A DNA stretch of 56,430 bases from CAYTSA01 sp964440345 (GTDB taxonomy: Bacteria > Desulfobacterota > Desulfovibrionia > Desulfovibrionales > Desulfovibrionaceae), in contig CAYTSA010000013.1 of assembly GCA_964440345.1 (NCBI GenBank), positions 1 through 56,430 of the forward strand, written 5' to 3'. The translations under genes were made by a program, and so were the position numbers. The notes under the pieces were generated by a model. The model was not told the origin of the DNA. It searched no databases and worked only from the letters and a program-made list of their open reading frames with translations. This document shows positions 1 to 8,405 of the stretch, in pieces (within the stretch, counting starts at the first letter, position 1; each line of letters starts with the position of its first letter).

Positions 1-896
1 GGCTCTGGGTGCTGGACGACCAGGGCGAGACCGTGGGCCTGAACATGACCGCCGGCCAGAGCTACACATTGCAGGCCAGGGTGTACAACTACAGCTTCAT
101 CAGCGTGGATACGGCGTTTGACGTGCTGTTCGAGTACCAGGAAAGCGACGACCGCCAGACCTGGAGCGCGGATAAAACATCCATAGGCAGGGCGACCATA
201 GATAAGATACCGGGTTTCGGCCAAAGCGAGGGCCGTAAACCCCTGGCGAACTGGGCGTACGCTGCAGTGGATTTCACCCCGCCGGCAGACGCCAAGCGCT
301 ATATCCGTGTATGGGCTACCCTGGACCCGGACAACGTGATCCAGGAGCGGGCGAAACACGGCCTGGGCGAGGAGTACGGCAACAACCTGGGCTGGTTCGG
401 GCAGGAGCTGGGGGTCGTTACGGACGCTGGCGCGTCCACTCCGGCGGCATTGCGGGACGAGGAGAGTGAACCCATTACCGCACGCCTTGACGTTGAGAAC
501 CTGGGAGAGGGCGAAGCCGAGGCGCAGTTGGTTGTGCACGACGTGAACGCCCAACTGGAGCACGTCCAGGTCTCCTTCTTTGACGAGCCCGAGGTGGAAG
601 GCCAGGCGCGCAGAGCGTTTGACATGGAGCTGATCCCACACTTGACGCCAGGCATGGAAACCAGGATTCATGCCTTGTACGACGCTTCCGGCGCTGCGGG
701 GGAAGTGACCATTTATGCAGTGATCGACTACACCCATCCGGAATTTGGCTCTGGGGAAATGGAGTTGGCCCGGTCCTTTGACCCGGATGATACGGGCGGG
801 AGTTCCGGGTGCGCACTGGGCGAAACCGGCGCGGGCTGGCCGGCGCTTGCGCTGCTGGCCTTGCTGGCTCTGGCGATTCGCCGCCGCAGAAGTTGA
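1..896 (+). CDS. Surface protein with C-terminal sorting tail (5' partial)
   Basis: The reading frame is open to the left edge of the window, so the true start lies upstream and the GTG at 9 need not be a start. The visible 295 residues form beta-rich segments resembling CARDB-type adhesion or cell-surface modules; I cannot name a family with certainty. The C-terminus is diagnostic: a Gly/Ser-rich spacer ending in SSGC, a hydrophobic stretch of about 20 residues rich in Ala and Leu, and a terminal RRRRS. This tripartite Cys/transmembrane/Arg layout is that of MYXO-CTERM or Synerg-CTERM sorting signals, in which the protein is processed at the Cys and presented on the cell surface. A likely terminator follows at 935. 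Confidence 0.7.
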   Translation, partial: LWVLDDQGETVGLNMTAGQSYTLQARVYNYSFISVDTAFDVLFEYQESDDRQTWSADKTSIGRATIDKIPGFGQSEGRKPLANWAYAAVDFTPPADAKRYIRVWATLDPDNVIQERAKHGLGEEYGNNLGWFGQELGVVTDAGASTPAALRDEESEPITARLDVENLGEGEAEAQLVVHDVNAQLEHVQVSFFDEPEVEGQARRAFDMELIPHLTPGMETRIHALYDASGAAGEVTIYAVIDYTHPEFGSGEMELARSFDPDDTGGSSGCALGETGAGWPALALLALLALAIRRRRS

Positions 897-934
897 GTTT
901 TTTTCAAACAACTTCATTCGGGTTGTGTCCATTA

Positions 935-968
935 GGCCGCGTCTGGGCATAGGCCGCGGTCCTTTTTT
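935..968 (+). terminator. Rho-independent terminator after the surface-protein gene
   Basis: GGCCGCG at 935-941 can pair with CGCGGTC at 955-961 (one G-U pair), followed by CCTTTTTTG. It lies about 40 bases after the stop codon of the sorting-signal protein and before the mla operon. Confidence 0.55.
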
Positions 969-1132
969 GTGGTGTGGCGAGTTGTGTTCAAGCATGTTGA
1001 CTCATTCTTCGACTCCGGGCATGTACATCAGTGCATAACAGAGGCGGGGGAGAGTCAACGAGTAGCATCCGGCTGGTTTGTCATGTTGCTGTTATCCTGT
1101 AAGACAACCGGCGCAATGCAGCGGAGCAGCGA

Positions 1133-1939
1133 ATGGCGGAAAGTACACATCTGGCGCAAAAACCCTTGATTGCCATAGGCTCAAGCATGCTCAACCTGTT
1201 GAGCGAGCTGGGCGCAGTGTTTCTGTTCTGCATGGACGGCCTTAGGCTCATCTTTTCCTCGCCCAAGCAGTTTTCCAAAACTGTGGAGCAGGTCTACTAC
1301 ATCGGGGTCAAGTCTATTTTCGTCATATCGCTCATAGGCCTGTTTACTGGCATGGTGCTCGGGCTGCAGGGCTACTACACGCTGGTGAAATTTGGATCGG
1401 AGGGGCTCTTGGGCGCGGCTGTGGCGTTGACGCTCATCCGCGAGCTGGGGCCAGTGCTTACGGCCATCATGGTCATAGGCCGGGCTGGTTCGTCCATGAC
1501 GGCGGAAATTGGCATCATGCGCATATCCGACCAGATAGACGCCCTGGAGGTGATGGACATCCGGCCCATGAGTTTTCTGGTCAGCCCCCGGATGGCGGCG
1601 TCTATCATCTGTTTTCCTTTGCTCACGGCTCTGTTTGACGTCATCGGCATACTCGGCGGTTATCTGACGGGCGTGATGCTTCTGGGCATTAACAAGGGGA
1701 TTTATTTTCACCGCATAGAGTCCAGCGTGGTGATTGATGACGTGAACGGCGGTTTCGTCAAGTCGTTTGTTTTTGCGGTCATTGTTGCCGCCATTTGTTG
1801 CTATCAGGGCTATTTTACGCACATGCGCAAGGACGCCGTTGGCCCGGTGGGCGTATCCAACTCCACCACCACGGCTGTTGTACAGTCCTGCGTGCTGGTG
1901 CTTATTGCAGACTACGTGCTGACAACCTTTTTGCTCTAA
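1133..1939 (+). CDS. mlaE: MlaE phospholipid ABC transporter permease
   Basis: This 268-residue membrane protein is the permease of the Mla system, which moves phospholipids between the inner and outer membranes through the periplasm. It has the MlaE-family core: the segment GLFTGMVLGLQGYYTL, the conserved ELGPVLTAIMVIGRAGSSM region, and the MRISDQIDALEVM loop that contacts the ATPase. Length matches the family (about 260). It is the first gene of mlaE-F-D-C-A and its stop is 20 bases before mlaF. No separate MlaB STAS gene follows, which is common outside Enterobacteria. Confidence 0.93.
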   Translation: MAESTHLAQKPLIAIGSSMLNLLSELGAVFLFCMDGLRLIFSSPKQFSKTVEQVYYIGVKSIFVISLIGLFTGMVLGLQGYYTLVKFGSEGLLGAAVALTLIRELGPVLTAIMVIGRAGSSMTAEIGIMRISDQIDALEVMDIRPMSFLVSPRMAASIICFPLLTALFDVIGILGGYLTGVMLLGINKGIYFHRIESSVVIDDVNGGFVKSFVFAVIVAAICCYQGYFTHMRKDAVGPVGVSNSTTTAVVQSCVLVLIADYVLTTFLL

Positions 1940-1959
1940 CAGCCAAGAGGAACTGCAAC

Positions 1960-2772
1960 ATGCCGCGAAAAGAAGGCTGGGACATACAGCTGGTTAATTT
2001 GAGCGTGGGCTACCCGGGCGTCACAGTGCTGCGGGATTTGAACGCGCACATGCCCGCCGGCAAGATATCGTTCATTATCGGCGGGTCCGGGTGCGGCAAG
2101 TCCACGCTGCTGCGGCATTTGCTGGGCTTGAGCAAGCCCCACGCCGGGCGGATACTGCTGAGTGACAATAATCTTTTTGAACTGAACCGGGCGCAGTTTC
2201 GCTGCATTCGCCGGCGCATGGGAGTTCTGTTTCAGGACGGGGCGCTGTTGGGCTCGCTTACGCTTTTCGAGAACCTGGCCTTGCCCCTCAAAGAGCACAC
2301 CAAGCTGCCGGAGGAGATTATCGAGGAAGTCATCCGGTTGAAGCTGGGGCTGGTAGGATTGGAAAAATTTATGGACTATTACCCGAACCAGCTGTCCGGG
2401 GGCATGCGCAAGCGGGCCGGCCTTGCCAGGGCCATCATAATGGACCCGCCCATCATGCTATGCGACGAGCCTACCTCTGGTCTGGATCCCATCAACTCCG
2501 CACAGATGGACCAGCTGCTGCACGATTTGAACGAGCTGTTGGGGGTAACTGTGGTGGTGGTCAGCCATGATCTGGCCAGTCTGGACATTGCCGACTACGT
2601 CATGCTGCTGCACGACGGCAGGGCTGTTTTCACCGGGGGACTGGAGGAACTGCAGAACTCCAAGGACGCCTACGTCCGCCAGTTCCTGGACCGGCAGCCG
2701 TCTCAGCAGGATATACCGGAAGCAGCGCTGGACACGGAAGTAGGCGATCAATTGGCGACATGCGAGATTTAA
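1960..2772 (+). CDS. mlaF: MlaF phospholipid ABC transporter ATP-binding protein
   Basis: ATPase of the Mla complex, 270 residues. Walker A is GGSGCGKST, the signature is LSGGMRKRAGLARAI (the M-R-K-R form is typical of MlaF rather than LSGGQ importers), and Walker B is IMLCDEPTSGLDP with the following switch His in VVSHD. The reading frame is open further upstream to 1795, but the ATG at 1960 preceded by AAGAGGAAC is the likely start because the upstream part overlaps mlaE. The last 30 residues or so after the domain are low in conservation. Confidence 0.93.
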   Translation: MPRKEGWDIQLVNLSVGYPGVTVLRDLNAHMPAGKISFIIGGSGCGKSTLLRHLLGLSKPHAGRILLSDNNLFELNRAQFRCIRRRMGVLFQDGALLGSLTLFENLALPLKEHTKLPEEIIEEVIRLKLGLVGLEKFMDYYPNQLSGGMRKRAGLARAIIMDPPIMLCDEPTSGLDPINSAQMDQLLHDLNELLGVTVVVVSHDLASLDIADYVMLLHDGRAVFTGGLEELQNSKDAYVRQFLDRQPSQQDIPEAALDTEVGDQLATCEI

Positions 2773-2820
2773 TCACAACTCTGGAAATAGCGCCGACACT
2801 CTGATACAGAAAGGTGGAAC

Positions 2821-3273
2821 ATGCAAAAATACGCCAAAGAAACTTCAGTGGGCGTTTTTGTCCTGATAGGCATGCTTTGTGTTGCTTATTTGACCATACA
2901 ACTGGGCGACGTTTCGCTTTTTTCAAAAGACACTTACCAGTTGACGGCCCGGTTTAGCAACGTCTCCGGCTTGAAGCAGGGGGCTGCGGTGGAAATTGCC
3001 GGCGTTCCCGTGGGCGAAGTCTCGTCCATAGCGTTGGACACGGATTTTGGCGTGGCGGTGGTGACCCTGGAGTTGCGCAAAGACGTGCAGGCGCCAGACG
3101 ACACCATAGCTTCGGTCAAGACCAGCGGGCTTATTGGCGACAAGTTCATCAAGCTTTCCCTGGGCGGATCGCCGGACATGCTGGAGCCCGGCGACGCTAT
3201 CACCGAAACAGAGTCCACGCTGGACATAGAGTCGCTCGTTAGCAAGTACGCCTTTGGCGACGTGGAAGAATAG
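2821..3273 (+). CDS. mlaD: MlaD periplasmic MCE-domain protein
   Basis: Inner-membrane anchored MCE protein, 150 residues, that forms the hexameric ring receiving lipid from MlaFE. One N-terminal transmembrane helix (about residues 11-31) is followed by a single MCE domain starting about residue 38 with LTARFSNVSGLKQGAAVEIAG. It is shorter than E. coli MlaD (183), mainly at the C-terminus. The start ATG has AGGTGGAAC upstream. It sits between mlaF and mlaC, as expected. Confidence 0.92.
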   Translation: MQKYAKETSVGVFVLIGMLCVAYLTIQLGDVSLFSKDTYQLTARFSNVSGLKQGAAVEIAGVPVGEVSSIALDTDFGVAVVTLELRKDVQAPDDTIASVKTSGLIGDKFIKLSLGGSPDMLEPGDAITETESTLDIESLVSKYAFGDVEE

Positions 3274-3316
3274 GCATATGCTGTTTATGAACCTGAAGAG
3301 TAATGGAGCACATCAC

Positions 3317-3940
3317 ATGTTCAAGCGATACGCTGCAGTTATAGCGTGCACACTTTGCATTTGTGCAACCGCCGGCCCCGCTGGCGCCGCTGACTTGTCG
3401 GCCGCCAAATCAGCTCTCAAAGAGAGGGTGGACGTTATCCTGTCCATACTGCGCGATCCGGCTTATGAAAACCTGACGCCGGAAAAGGACAAGGAACAGC
3501 GGGCCAAGCTAACGGCAGAAGTGAACAAGGTGTTTGATTGGCAAGAGCTCTCCATGCGTGCGGTGGGCATGTATTGGAAAAAATTCTCCGGCCAGGAGAA
3601 GAAGGATTTTTCCGAGGCGTTTTCCGGACTGTTGGAAGCTACCTACTTGAACCAGATACGCGGCAACGCTGACGGCCAAGTGAAATACGTGGGCGAACGC
3701 GAAGGCAAGAAAGGCCGGGTGGAAGTGCAGACTATGGTCATTTCCGCCGGCAAGGAGATACCTATTGACTACCGTATGCACCAGAGCGAAGGCAAATGGA
3801 TGGTCTACGATGTGCTCGCAGAGGGCGTAAGTCTGGTGCAGAACTACCGCTCGCAGCTCAAGGACATGCTCATCAGCAACTCCCCGGCCCAGGTCATCGA
3901 AAAAGTGCGCCAGAAAGCCGCCAAACTGCAAGAAACGTAA
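3317..3940 (+). CDS. mlaC: MlaC periplasmic phospholipid carrier
   Basis: Soluble periplasmic shuttle that carries phospholipid between MlaA at the outer membrane and MlaFED (Ttg2D/MlaC family). The protein is 207 residues with a clean signal peptide ending PAGAADL, then the MlaC fold with VNKVFDWQELSMRAVGMYW and the VYDVLAEGVSLVQNYRSQ block near the C-terminus. The ATG at 3317 is chosen because it begins the signal peptide and has TGGAGC upstream. Frame-compatible upstream starts (3254, 3278) would overlap or abut mlaD and spoil the signal sequence. Confidence 0.9.
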   Translation: MFKRYAAVIACTLCICATAGPAGAADLSAAKSALKERVDVILSILRDPAYENLTPEKDKEQRAKLTAEVNKVFDWQELSMRAVGMYWKKFSGQEKKDFSEAFSGLLEATYLNQIRGNADGQVKYVGEREGKKGRVEVQTMVISAGKEIPIDYRMHQSEGKWMVYDVLAEGVSLVQNYRSQLKDMLISNSPAQVIEKVRQKAAKLQET

Positions 3941-3960
3941 ACATCCAAAGAGGAAATAGC

Positions 3961-4848
3961 ATGAGTACTGCCGGATGCCGTTTGTTGGTGATGATCTTCT
4001 GTGTAAGCCTCTTGGCGGCTTGCAGCGCAAAGAATCCTTCCCCCGCCGAAGTACTGAACGTAGAGGCGCCTGCGCCCCTGGTGCTTGTGGCTTCTGCACA
4101 GACAGCCAGCGACGCTCCCTCAGGCGTGCTGCTGGCCTCCACCGAAAAAGGCGGGCAACAGGAAAAAGCGGATGAAGCTTTCGACGATGGTTTCGACGAT
4201 GGTTTCGACGATGGTTTTGGCGAAGGCCAAAGCAAAGAGCCGGAAGTTGACGACCCTCTTGAGGGCTGGAACCGTTTCTGGTTCACCTTCAATGACGGGC
4301 TGTATTTTGCCGTGCTCAAGCCGGTGACCCAGGGCTATGCGTATGTCATTCCGGAAGACGGCCGGCTAGGCGTGAAAAACGCCTTCACTAACGCCGAGGC
4401 GCCCATCCGCTTTGCCAATTGTTTGCTGCAGGGCCGGTTCAAGCAGGCTGCGGTGGAGTTTTCCAGCTTTATCGGCAACACCGTCTTCGGCCTGGGTGGT
4501 CTGTTGGACGTGACCAAGGGCAAGAAGAAGTGGGTGGAAACCACGGACGAGGACCTGGGCCAAACCTTTGGCGCTTGGGGCGCCGGTCCCGGCCCGTACC
4601 TGGTGTGGCCGGTGCTCGGCCCCTCCAGTGTGCGCGACACCCTGGGCCGCGTCGGTGACAGGTACGCAGACCCAGTGACATATGTGAATCCCTGGTACTG
4701 GTCGGCGGCCGTCAACAGCGGCGAAACCATCAACAACCTGAGCTTTCGGCTGGGAGAGTACCAGTCCATCAAGGACTCGGCCTTTGACCCGTACATAGCC
4801 GTCCGCAACGGCTACATGCAGATGCGCGCCAAGCAGGTGGAGAAGTAG
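3961..4848 (+). CDS. mlaA: MlaA (VacJ) outer-membrane lipoprotein
   Basis: Outer-membrane lipoprotein of the Mla system that removes phospholipid from the outer leaflet, 295 residues. The signal peptide ends in the lipobox LLAACS, so Cys about 22 is the lipidation site. A long acidic linker of about 75 residues includes an Asp/Gly/Phe repeat, then the MlaA domain begins at DPLEGWNRFWFTFND and includes IGNTVFGLGGLLDV and GQTFGAWGAGPGPYLVWP. The chosen ATG at 3961 follows AGAGGAAATAGC and gives the lipoprotein signal. It ends the operon; the next gene is convergent. Confidence 0.92.
   Translation: MSTAGCRLLVMIFCVSLLAACSAKNPSPAEVLNVEAPAPLVLVASAQTASDAPSGVLLASTEKGGQQEKADEAFDDGFDDGFDDGFGEGQSKEPEVDDPLEGWNRFWFTFNDGLYFAVLKPVTQGYAYVIPEDGRLGVKNAFTNAEAPIRFANCLLQGRFKQAAVEFSSFIGNTVFGLGGLLDVTKGKKKWVETTDEDLGQTFGAWGAGPGPYLVWPVLGPSSVRDTLGRVGDRYADPVTYVNPWYWSAAVNSGETINNLSFRLGEYQSIKDSAFDPYIAVRNGYMQMRAKQVEK
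4180..4215 (+). repeat. In-frame 12-bp tandem repeat in mlaA
   Basis: Three perfect copies of TTCGACGATGGT (4180-4191, 4192-4203, 4204-4215) encode Phe-Asp-Asp-Gly three times. They are followed by a decayed fourth unit (TTTGGCGAAGGC). The repeat lies in the acidic linker between the lipid anchor and the MlaA domain, where length changes would keep the frame. Confidence 0.9.
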
Positions 4849-4960
4849 GCCGCCTTCGCCTTCGCGTTGCGCACCTTCATCTGCGTATATCTGCGCGCCG
4901 TTGTCTGTTTCATCTGCGGTACATTCTTTCCTTGTCACTCGGCTTGGTGTTGCTCGTCTT

Positions 4961-6022
4961 TTACGCTTTTCCCGAAAAATCCGTCATTCCTTTGTTCAGG
5001 CGCGGGTCGTCGCCAAAGAGGAACTGCTTGGACATGTCCGGCGAATAGGTTGACGCCGGCGGCGTCCGGCCCAGGGCTTCGGCTATGGCCCGCACATGCA
5101 CCGGCGCGCAGCCGCAGCACACGCCAATGTACCGTATGCCCATTTCCCAGGCTTCCTTGGCCCAGTCCGCCACCTCGTAGCGGTTGCAGAGCAGAGGGTC
5201 CAGCGCGGTGGGAAAAGTAGTCGGGTGTGGGATGTCCGCTACTGAGCCTGGGTCTGGCAGGTGGAAGAAGGTCGGGTGCTCCTGGGTGGTGCGGTACGGC
5301 ACTGGCAGGGCCGCCATGGGGCCCTGTATTGCGGCCCGGATTTCCTTGAGCAGCGGGTGCATGGTGGCCGGTCCTCGAAAACAGTTCATGCCCACCACGG
5401 TTGCGCCGGCGTCCTCCAACTGTTTGCAACTCTCGCTTGGGCTCACGCCGTCGCGCAAAGCAGGCTCGGCAAACTGGGCCAGTGTGACCACAGCCGGCAA
5501 TCCCACGGCCTTGACGGCTTCCAGGGCCTGCATGGCCTCGCCATGGAAGTAGAGCGTTTCGGCAATGATGTAGTCGGCGCCTTCGTCTGCGGCCCATTGT
5601 GACATTTCGTCAAACATTTTTCTGGCCTGGGTGACAGAATTCGGGGAGTCCGGGTCGTAGACATTGGTGTTGGAAATGTTGCCGGCCACCAGCGGCCGTT
5701 CATGACCGGCGGCGGCGAACTCGTCTGCAGCCTGCCGGGCCAGCCCCAGGGCGGCCCGGTTCAGGGGCTCCAGCAGGTCTTCCTTGCCCATTATGCGCAT
5801 TTTTTCGCGGTGCCCGTTGTACGTGAAAGCTACAGAAACGTCAGAGCCCGCGTGCAGAAAATCCATGTGCAGCCGCAGCAAAGCGTCTGGATTTTCCAGC
5901 GCCACTTCAGGCACGAAGGAGCCGGCCTGCAGATAGCCGCGGCGCTCCAGTTCAAAAAGGTATCCTTCTGCACAGATGATTCCATCTTCCGCCAGGCGTG
6001 TTGGTAAATCTCGATAGCTCAT
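4961..6022 (-). CDS. Homocysteine S-methyltransferase family protein
   Basis: Zinc-dependent methyltransferase of the betaine-homocysteine / S-methylmethionine-homocysteine methyltransferase superfamily, about 353 residues. The zinc-ligand cysteines are visible in VVGMNCFRG and GVCCGCAP, the hallmark pair of this fold (a GGCCG-like motif). The N-terminal LDGG motif usual in MmuM is altered (ICAEGYLFELERRG), and the family also uses betaine or dimethylsulfonio compounds, so the methyl donor is not defined. The ATG at 6022 is preferred over a more upstream ATG (6034) because GGGAG lies 5 bases before it. It stands alone, convergent with mlaA. Confidence 0.8.
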   Translation of the reverse strand: MSYRDLPTRLAEDGIICAEGYLFELERRGYLQAGSFVPEVALENPDALLRLHMDFLHAGSDVSVAFTYNGHREKMRIMGKEDLLEPLNRAALGLARQAADEFAAAGHERPLVAGNISNTNVYDPDSPNSVTQARKMFDEMSQWAADEGADYIIAETLYFHGEAMQALEAVKAVGLPAVVTLAQFAEPALRDGVSPSESCKQLEDAGATVVGMNCFRGPATMHPLLKEIRAAIQGPMAALPVPYRTTQEHPTFFHLPDPGSVADIPHPTTFPTALDPLLCNRYEVADWAKEAWEMGIRYIGVCCGCAPVHVRAIAEALGRTPPASTYSPDMSKQFLFGDDPRLNKGMTDFSGKA

Positions 6023-6176
6023 GGCCGCTCCCATACGTTTTTCACAGCAGCATACACCAGTTGGCGGGCGAGGTGAATGATAAATAGGCGCAGACAGAAA
6101 ATGGAGGTTAGCCCGAGACAGTTTTCAGGGTTGTTTTCCAATTTTGTCATATAGTGTGAAATTTTATGGCAAAAGC

Positions 6177-6216
6177 TTGTCACCAGTAGTCAAATAGGTT
6201 ACAGACTTCACAGTCT
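6177..6216 (+). promoter_or_regulatory. Candidate promoter with small dyad before the zinc-ribbon gene
   Basis: TTGTCA (6177-6182), a 17-base spacer and TACAGA (6200-6205) form a possible sigma-70 promoter; the -10 match is poor. A dyad AGACT-N4-AGTCT (6203-6216) overlaps its downstream edge and could be an operator. Both are read by eye only. Confidence 0.25.
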
Positions 6217-6245
6217 CTTAACGTTGTATTGCAAGTGAGGACGCT

Positions 6246-6419
6246 ATGCGCGGCAAAGAACGCCGGCAACTCGAGAAAAGCGAGGCGGTGGAGGTAAAAT
6301 GCCCCAGCTGTCACGCCACGCAAATAGTCTATCTGCCTCGGGAGGAGATTCCCAAGTGTCCGGATTGCCGGGTGCGGATGATCATCAACGAGGTACTGGA
6401 AGAAGGCAAGTCGTATTGA
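6246..6419 (+). CDS. Small zinc-ribbon protein
   Basis: A 57-residue protein starting ATG 6246 with GTGAGG upstream. After a basic N-terminus (MRGKERRQLEKSEA) it carries two knuckles, CPSC and CPDC, about 21 residues apart, the arrangement of a zinc ribbon such as MJ0042-type or rubredoxin-like domains. It has no signal peptide or membrane segment, so it should be cytoplasmic. It precedes the amino-acid transporter operon by 57 bases on the same strand and may share its transcript. The function is not known. Confidence 0.7.
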   Translation: MRGKERRQLEKSEAVEVKCPSCHATQIVYLPREEIPKCPDCRVRMIINEVLEEGKSY

Positions 6420-6476
6420 CGGCCTCGGCGCGAGCTGGGCTGACATCAACTATGTAACCACTGGAGGAACTGGAGG

Positions 6477-7289
6477 ATGAAGAAACTTATCGCCATTATC
6501 GCTGTGATGCTGTTGGCCGCGTCCACCGCGTTTGCCGGCGACATTGAGCTGGCCAAGAAATCTACCTTGAACGACATACTTAAACGCGGCGTGTTGAAAG
6601 TGGGCTTTGAATCCGGCTACCCGCCGCTGGAGTTGACAACCAAAGAAGGCGACTTCGTAGGCTTTGACATCGACATGGCCCGGGAAATGGCCAAGGCCAT
6701 GGGCGTAAAGCTGGAGATGGTCAACACTGCTTGGGACGGCATCATTCCGGCCCTGAACACAGGTAAGTTTGACATCATTATCTCCGCCATGACCATAACC
6801 CAGGAGCGGAACCTGAAGGTCAACTTCTGCGATCCGTACCTCATCGTGGGACAGACCATTCTGCTGAACAAGAAGCACGAAGGGACCGTGACCTCCTACA
6901 AAGACCTGAACGATTCTAAATATACCGTGGCCTCCAAGCTGGGCACCACTGGCGAAATGGCCGTAAAGCGGATGATCCCCAAGGCTACTTACAAATCTTT
7001 TGAAGCTGAAAACGAAGGCGCCATGGAAGTGCTCAGCGGCAAAGCCGACGCTTTTGTGTACGACCTGCCGTTCTGCGCTGTGTTTTACGCCCAGCAGGGC
7101 GAAGGCAAGATGATCTTCCTGGACGAGCCCTTTACCTGGGAACCCCTGGGATGGGCCATCAACAAGGGCGACCCGGACTTTGAAAACTGGCTGAACAACT
7201 TCCTGCGCCAGGTGAAGAACGACGGCCGCTACGACCGTATGTACGACAAGTGGATCCGCTCCACGGATTGGTTCAAAGACTACCAATAA
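6477..7289 (+). CDS. Amino-acid ABC transporter substrate-binding protein
   Basis: Periplasmic binding protein of the polar amino-acid family (SBP family 3), 270 residues. A signal peptide (MKKLIAIIAVMLLAASTAFAG) is followed by GVLKVGFESGYPPLE, the family start motif, then GFDIDMAREMAKAMGVK and the lobe-2 hinge region SKLGTTGEMAVKR. The acidic residue in the GFDID loop normally binds the amino-acid alpha-amino group. GGAGGAACTGGAGG precedes the start. It is the first transporter gene, separated from the permease by a hairpin that probably sets its higher expression. The exact amino acid cannot be read. Confidence 0.92.
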   Translation: MKKLIAIIAVMLLAASTAFAGDIELAKKSTLNDILKRGVLKVGFESGYPPLELTTKEGDFVGFDIDMAREMAKAMGVKLEMVNTAWDGIIPALNTGKFDIIISAMTITQERNLKVNFCDPYLIVGQTILLNKKHEGTVTSYKDLNDSKYTVASKLGTTGEMAVKRMIPKATYKSFEAENEGAMEVLSGKADAFVYDLPFCAVFYAQQGEGKMIFLDEPFTWEPLGWAINKGDPDFENWLNNFLRQVKNDGRYDRMYDKWIRSTDWFKDYQ

Positions 7290-7308
7290 GCCAAAGAAGT
7301 TGACACGC

Positions 7309-7340
7309 GCACAGGCCTCGGTATCGGGGCCTGTGCATTT
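7309..7340 (+). terminator. Hairpin between binding-protein and permease genes
   Basis: GCACAGGCC (7309-7317) pairs perfectly with GGCCTGTGC (7328-7336), followed by ATTTTC. The weak T-tract suggests a partial terminator or an mRNA-stabilising stem that raises binding-protein transcript over the permease and ATPase. Confidence 0.65.
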
Positions 7341-7391
7341 TCGTATGGGAACATCCTAATCCGATAACTTTAACAAAAGGCCGTTTCTCCC

Positions 7392-8405
7392 ATGGGTCTC
7401 GCCAATCTAGGCACGCGCAGAAGCCGCGGCTACTACTATTTCTGGTCAGGGGTCTTTGTCCTGTTTATTGGTCTGCTTGTGGGGCTCATCTACTGGTCTA
7501 CCCAGGTAGTGGAGTACAACTGGCGCTGGTTTATGGTGCCCAAGTACTTCTACTATCAGGAAGAAATAGAGATAGCAGCCGAGTTTCTGGGCGAAGTGCG
7601 TAAGGTGGACGAACAGGGCGGCGCACTGGAGATTGTCGTCAGAGGCGAAGGCGGCGAGCAGGAGGCCTACACGTTGCCTGGCGACGCCAAGGCCAAGGTG
7701 TCCAAGGGCTTCTCCGTCTACCCCGGCGACGTGCTCGCCTCCTACCATCGATGGAAGCCTGGCATCTTGCTCGATGGTTTATGGATGACCCTGAAAGTGA
7801 GCATGGTGGGCATAGCCATCGGCATATTTCTGGGGCTGGTCACGGGGCTGGCCCGAATATCAGACAACCCGGCTTTCAAGTGGTCGGCCATGTGCTACAT
7901 CGAAATTGTCCGTGGTTCGCCATTATTGGTGCAGATTTTTATATGGTACTATGTGCTCGGCACACTCATCAATTCGCTATTGGCGCAGGGGAATATGCCC
8001 CAGGTGCCGCCATTTTGGTTCGGCGCCGTGTCTCTGGCGGTGTTTGCCGGGGCGTATATTGCTGAAATCGTGCGCGCCGGCATCCAGTCCATTCACCGCG
8101 GGCAGATAGAGGCCGCCCGGTCTCTGGGCTTGAACGGCAGCGACACCATGCGGCACATCATTCTGCCCCAGGCTTTGCGGCGCATTCTGCCGCCTCTGGC
8201 CGGACAGTTCATCAGCCTTATCAAGGACTCTTCGCTGCTGGGCATCATTGCCATCCGCGAGCTGACCAAGGCCACCCGCGAGGCTGTGGCTGGCAGCCTG
8301 CAATCGTTCGAGCTGTGGATCGTCTGCGCCGCGCTTTATCTGGTGCTTACCTTCTCCTTGTCCATGCTTTTGCAATATGTGGAAAAAAGGACGGTCATGT
8401 CGTGA
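7392..8405 (+). CDS. Amino-acid ABC transporter permease with extra N-terminal domain
   Basis: HisM/GlnP-family permease, 337 residues. Residues 130-337 hold the normal transporter: GILLDGLWMTLKVSMVGIAIG, the core EIVRGSPLLVQIFIWYY, and the EAA loop EAARSLGLNGSDTMRHIILPQA. It is about 110 residues longer than the usual form. The extra N-terminal part has its own transmembrane helix (about residues 17-37) followed by about 80 hydrophilic, beta-prone residues that should lie in the periplasm. It overlaps the ATPase gene by four bases (GTGA). Confidence 0.9.
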   Translation: MGLANLGTRRSRGYYYFWSGVFVLFIGLLVGLIYWSTQVVEYNWRWFMVPKYFYYQEEIEIAAEFLGEVRKVDEQGGALEIVVRGEGGEQEAYTLPGDAKAKVSKGFSVYPGDVLASYHRWKPGILLDGLWMTLKVSMVGIAIGIFLGLVTGLARISDNPAFKWSAMCYIEIVRGSPLLVQIFIWYYVLGTLINSLLAQGNMPQVPPFWFGAVSLAVFAGAYIAEIVRAGIQSIHRGQIEAARSLGLNGSDTMRHIILPQALRRILPPLAGQFISLIKDSSLLGIIAIRELTKATREAVAGSLQSFELWIVCAALYLVLTFSLSMLLQYVEKRTVMS

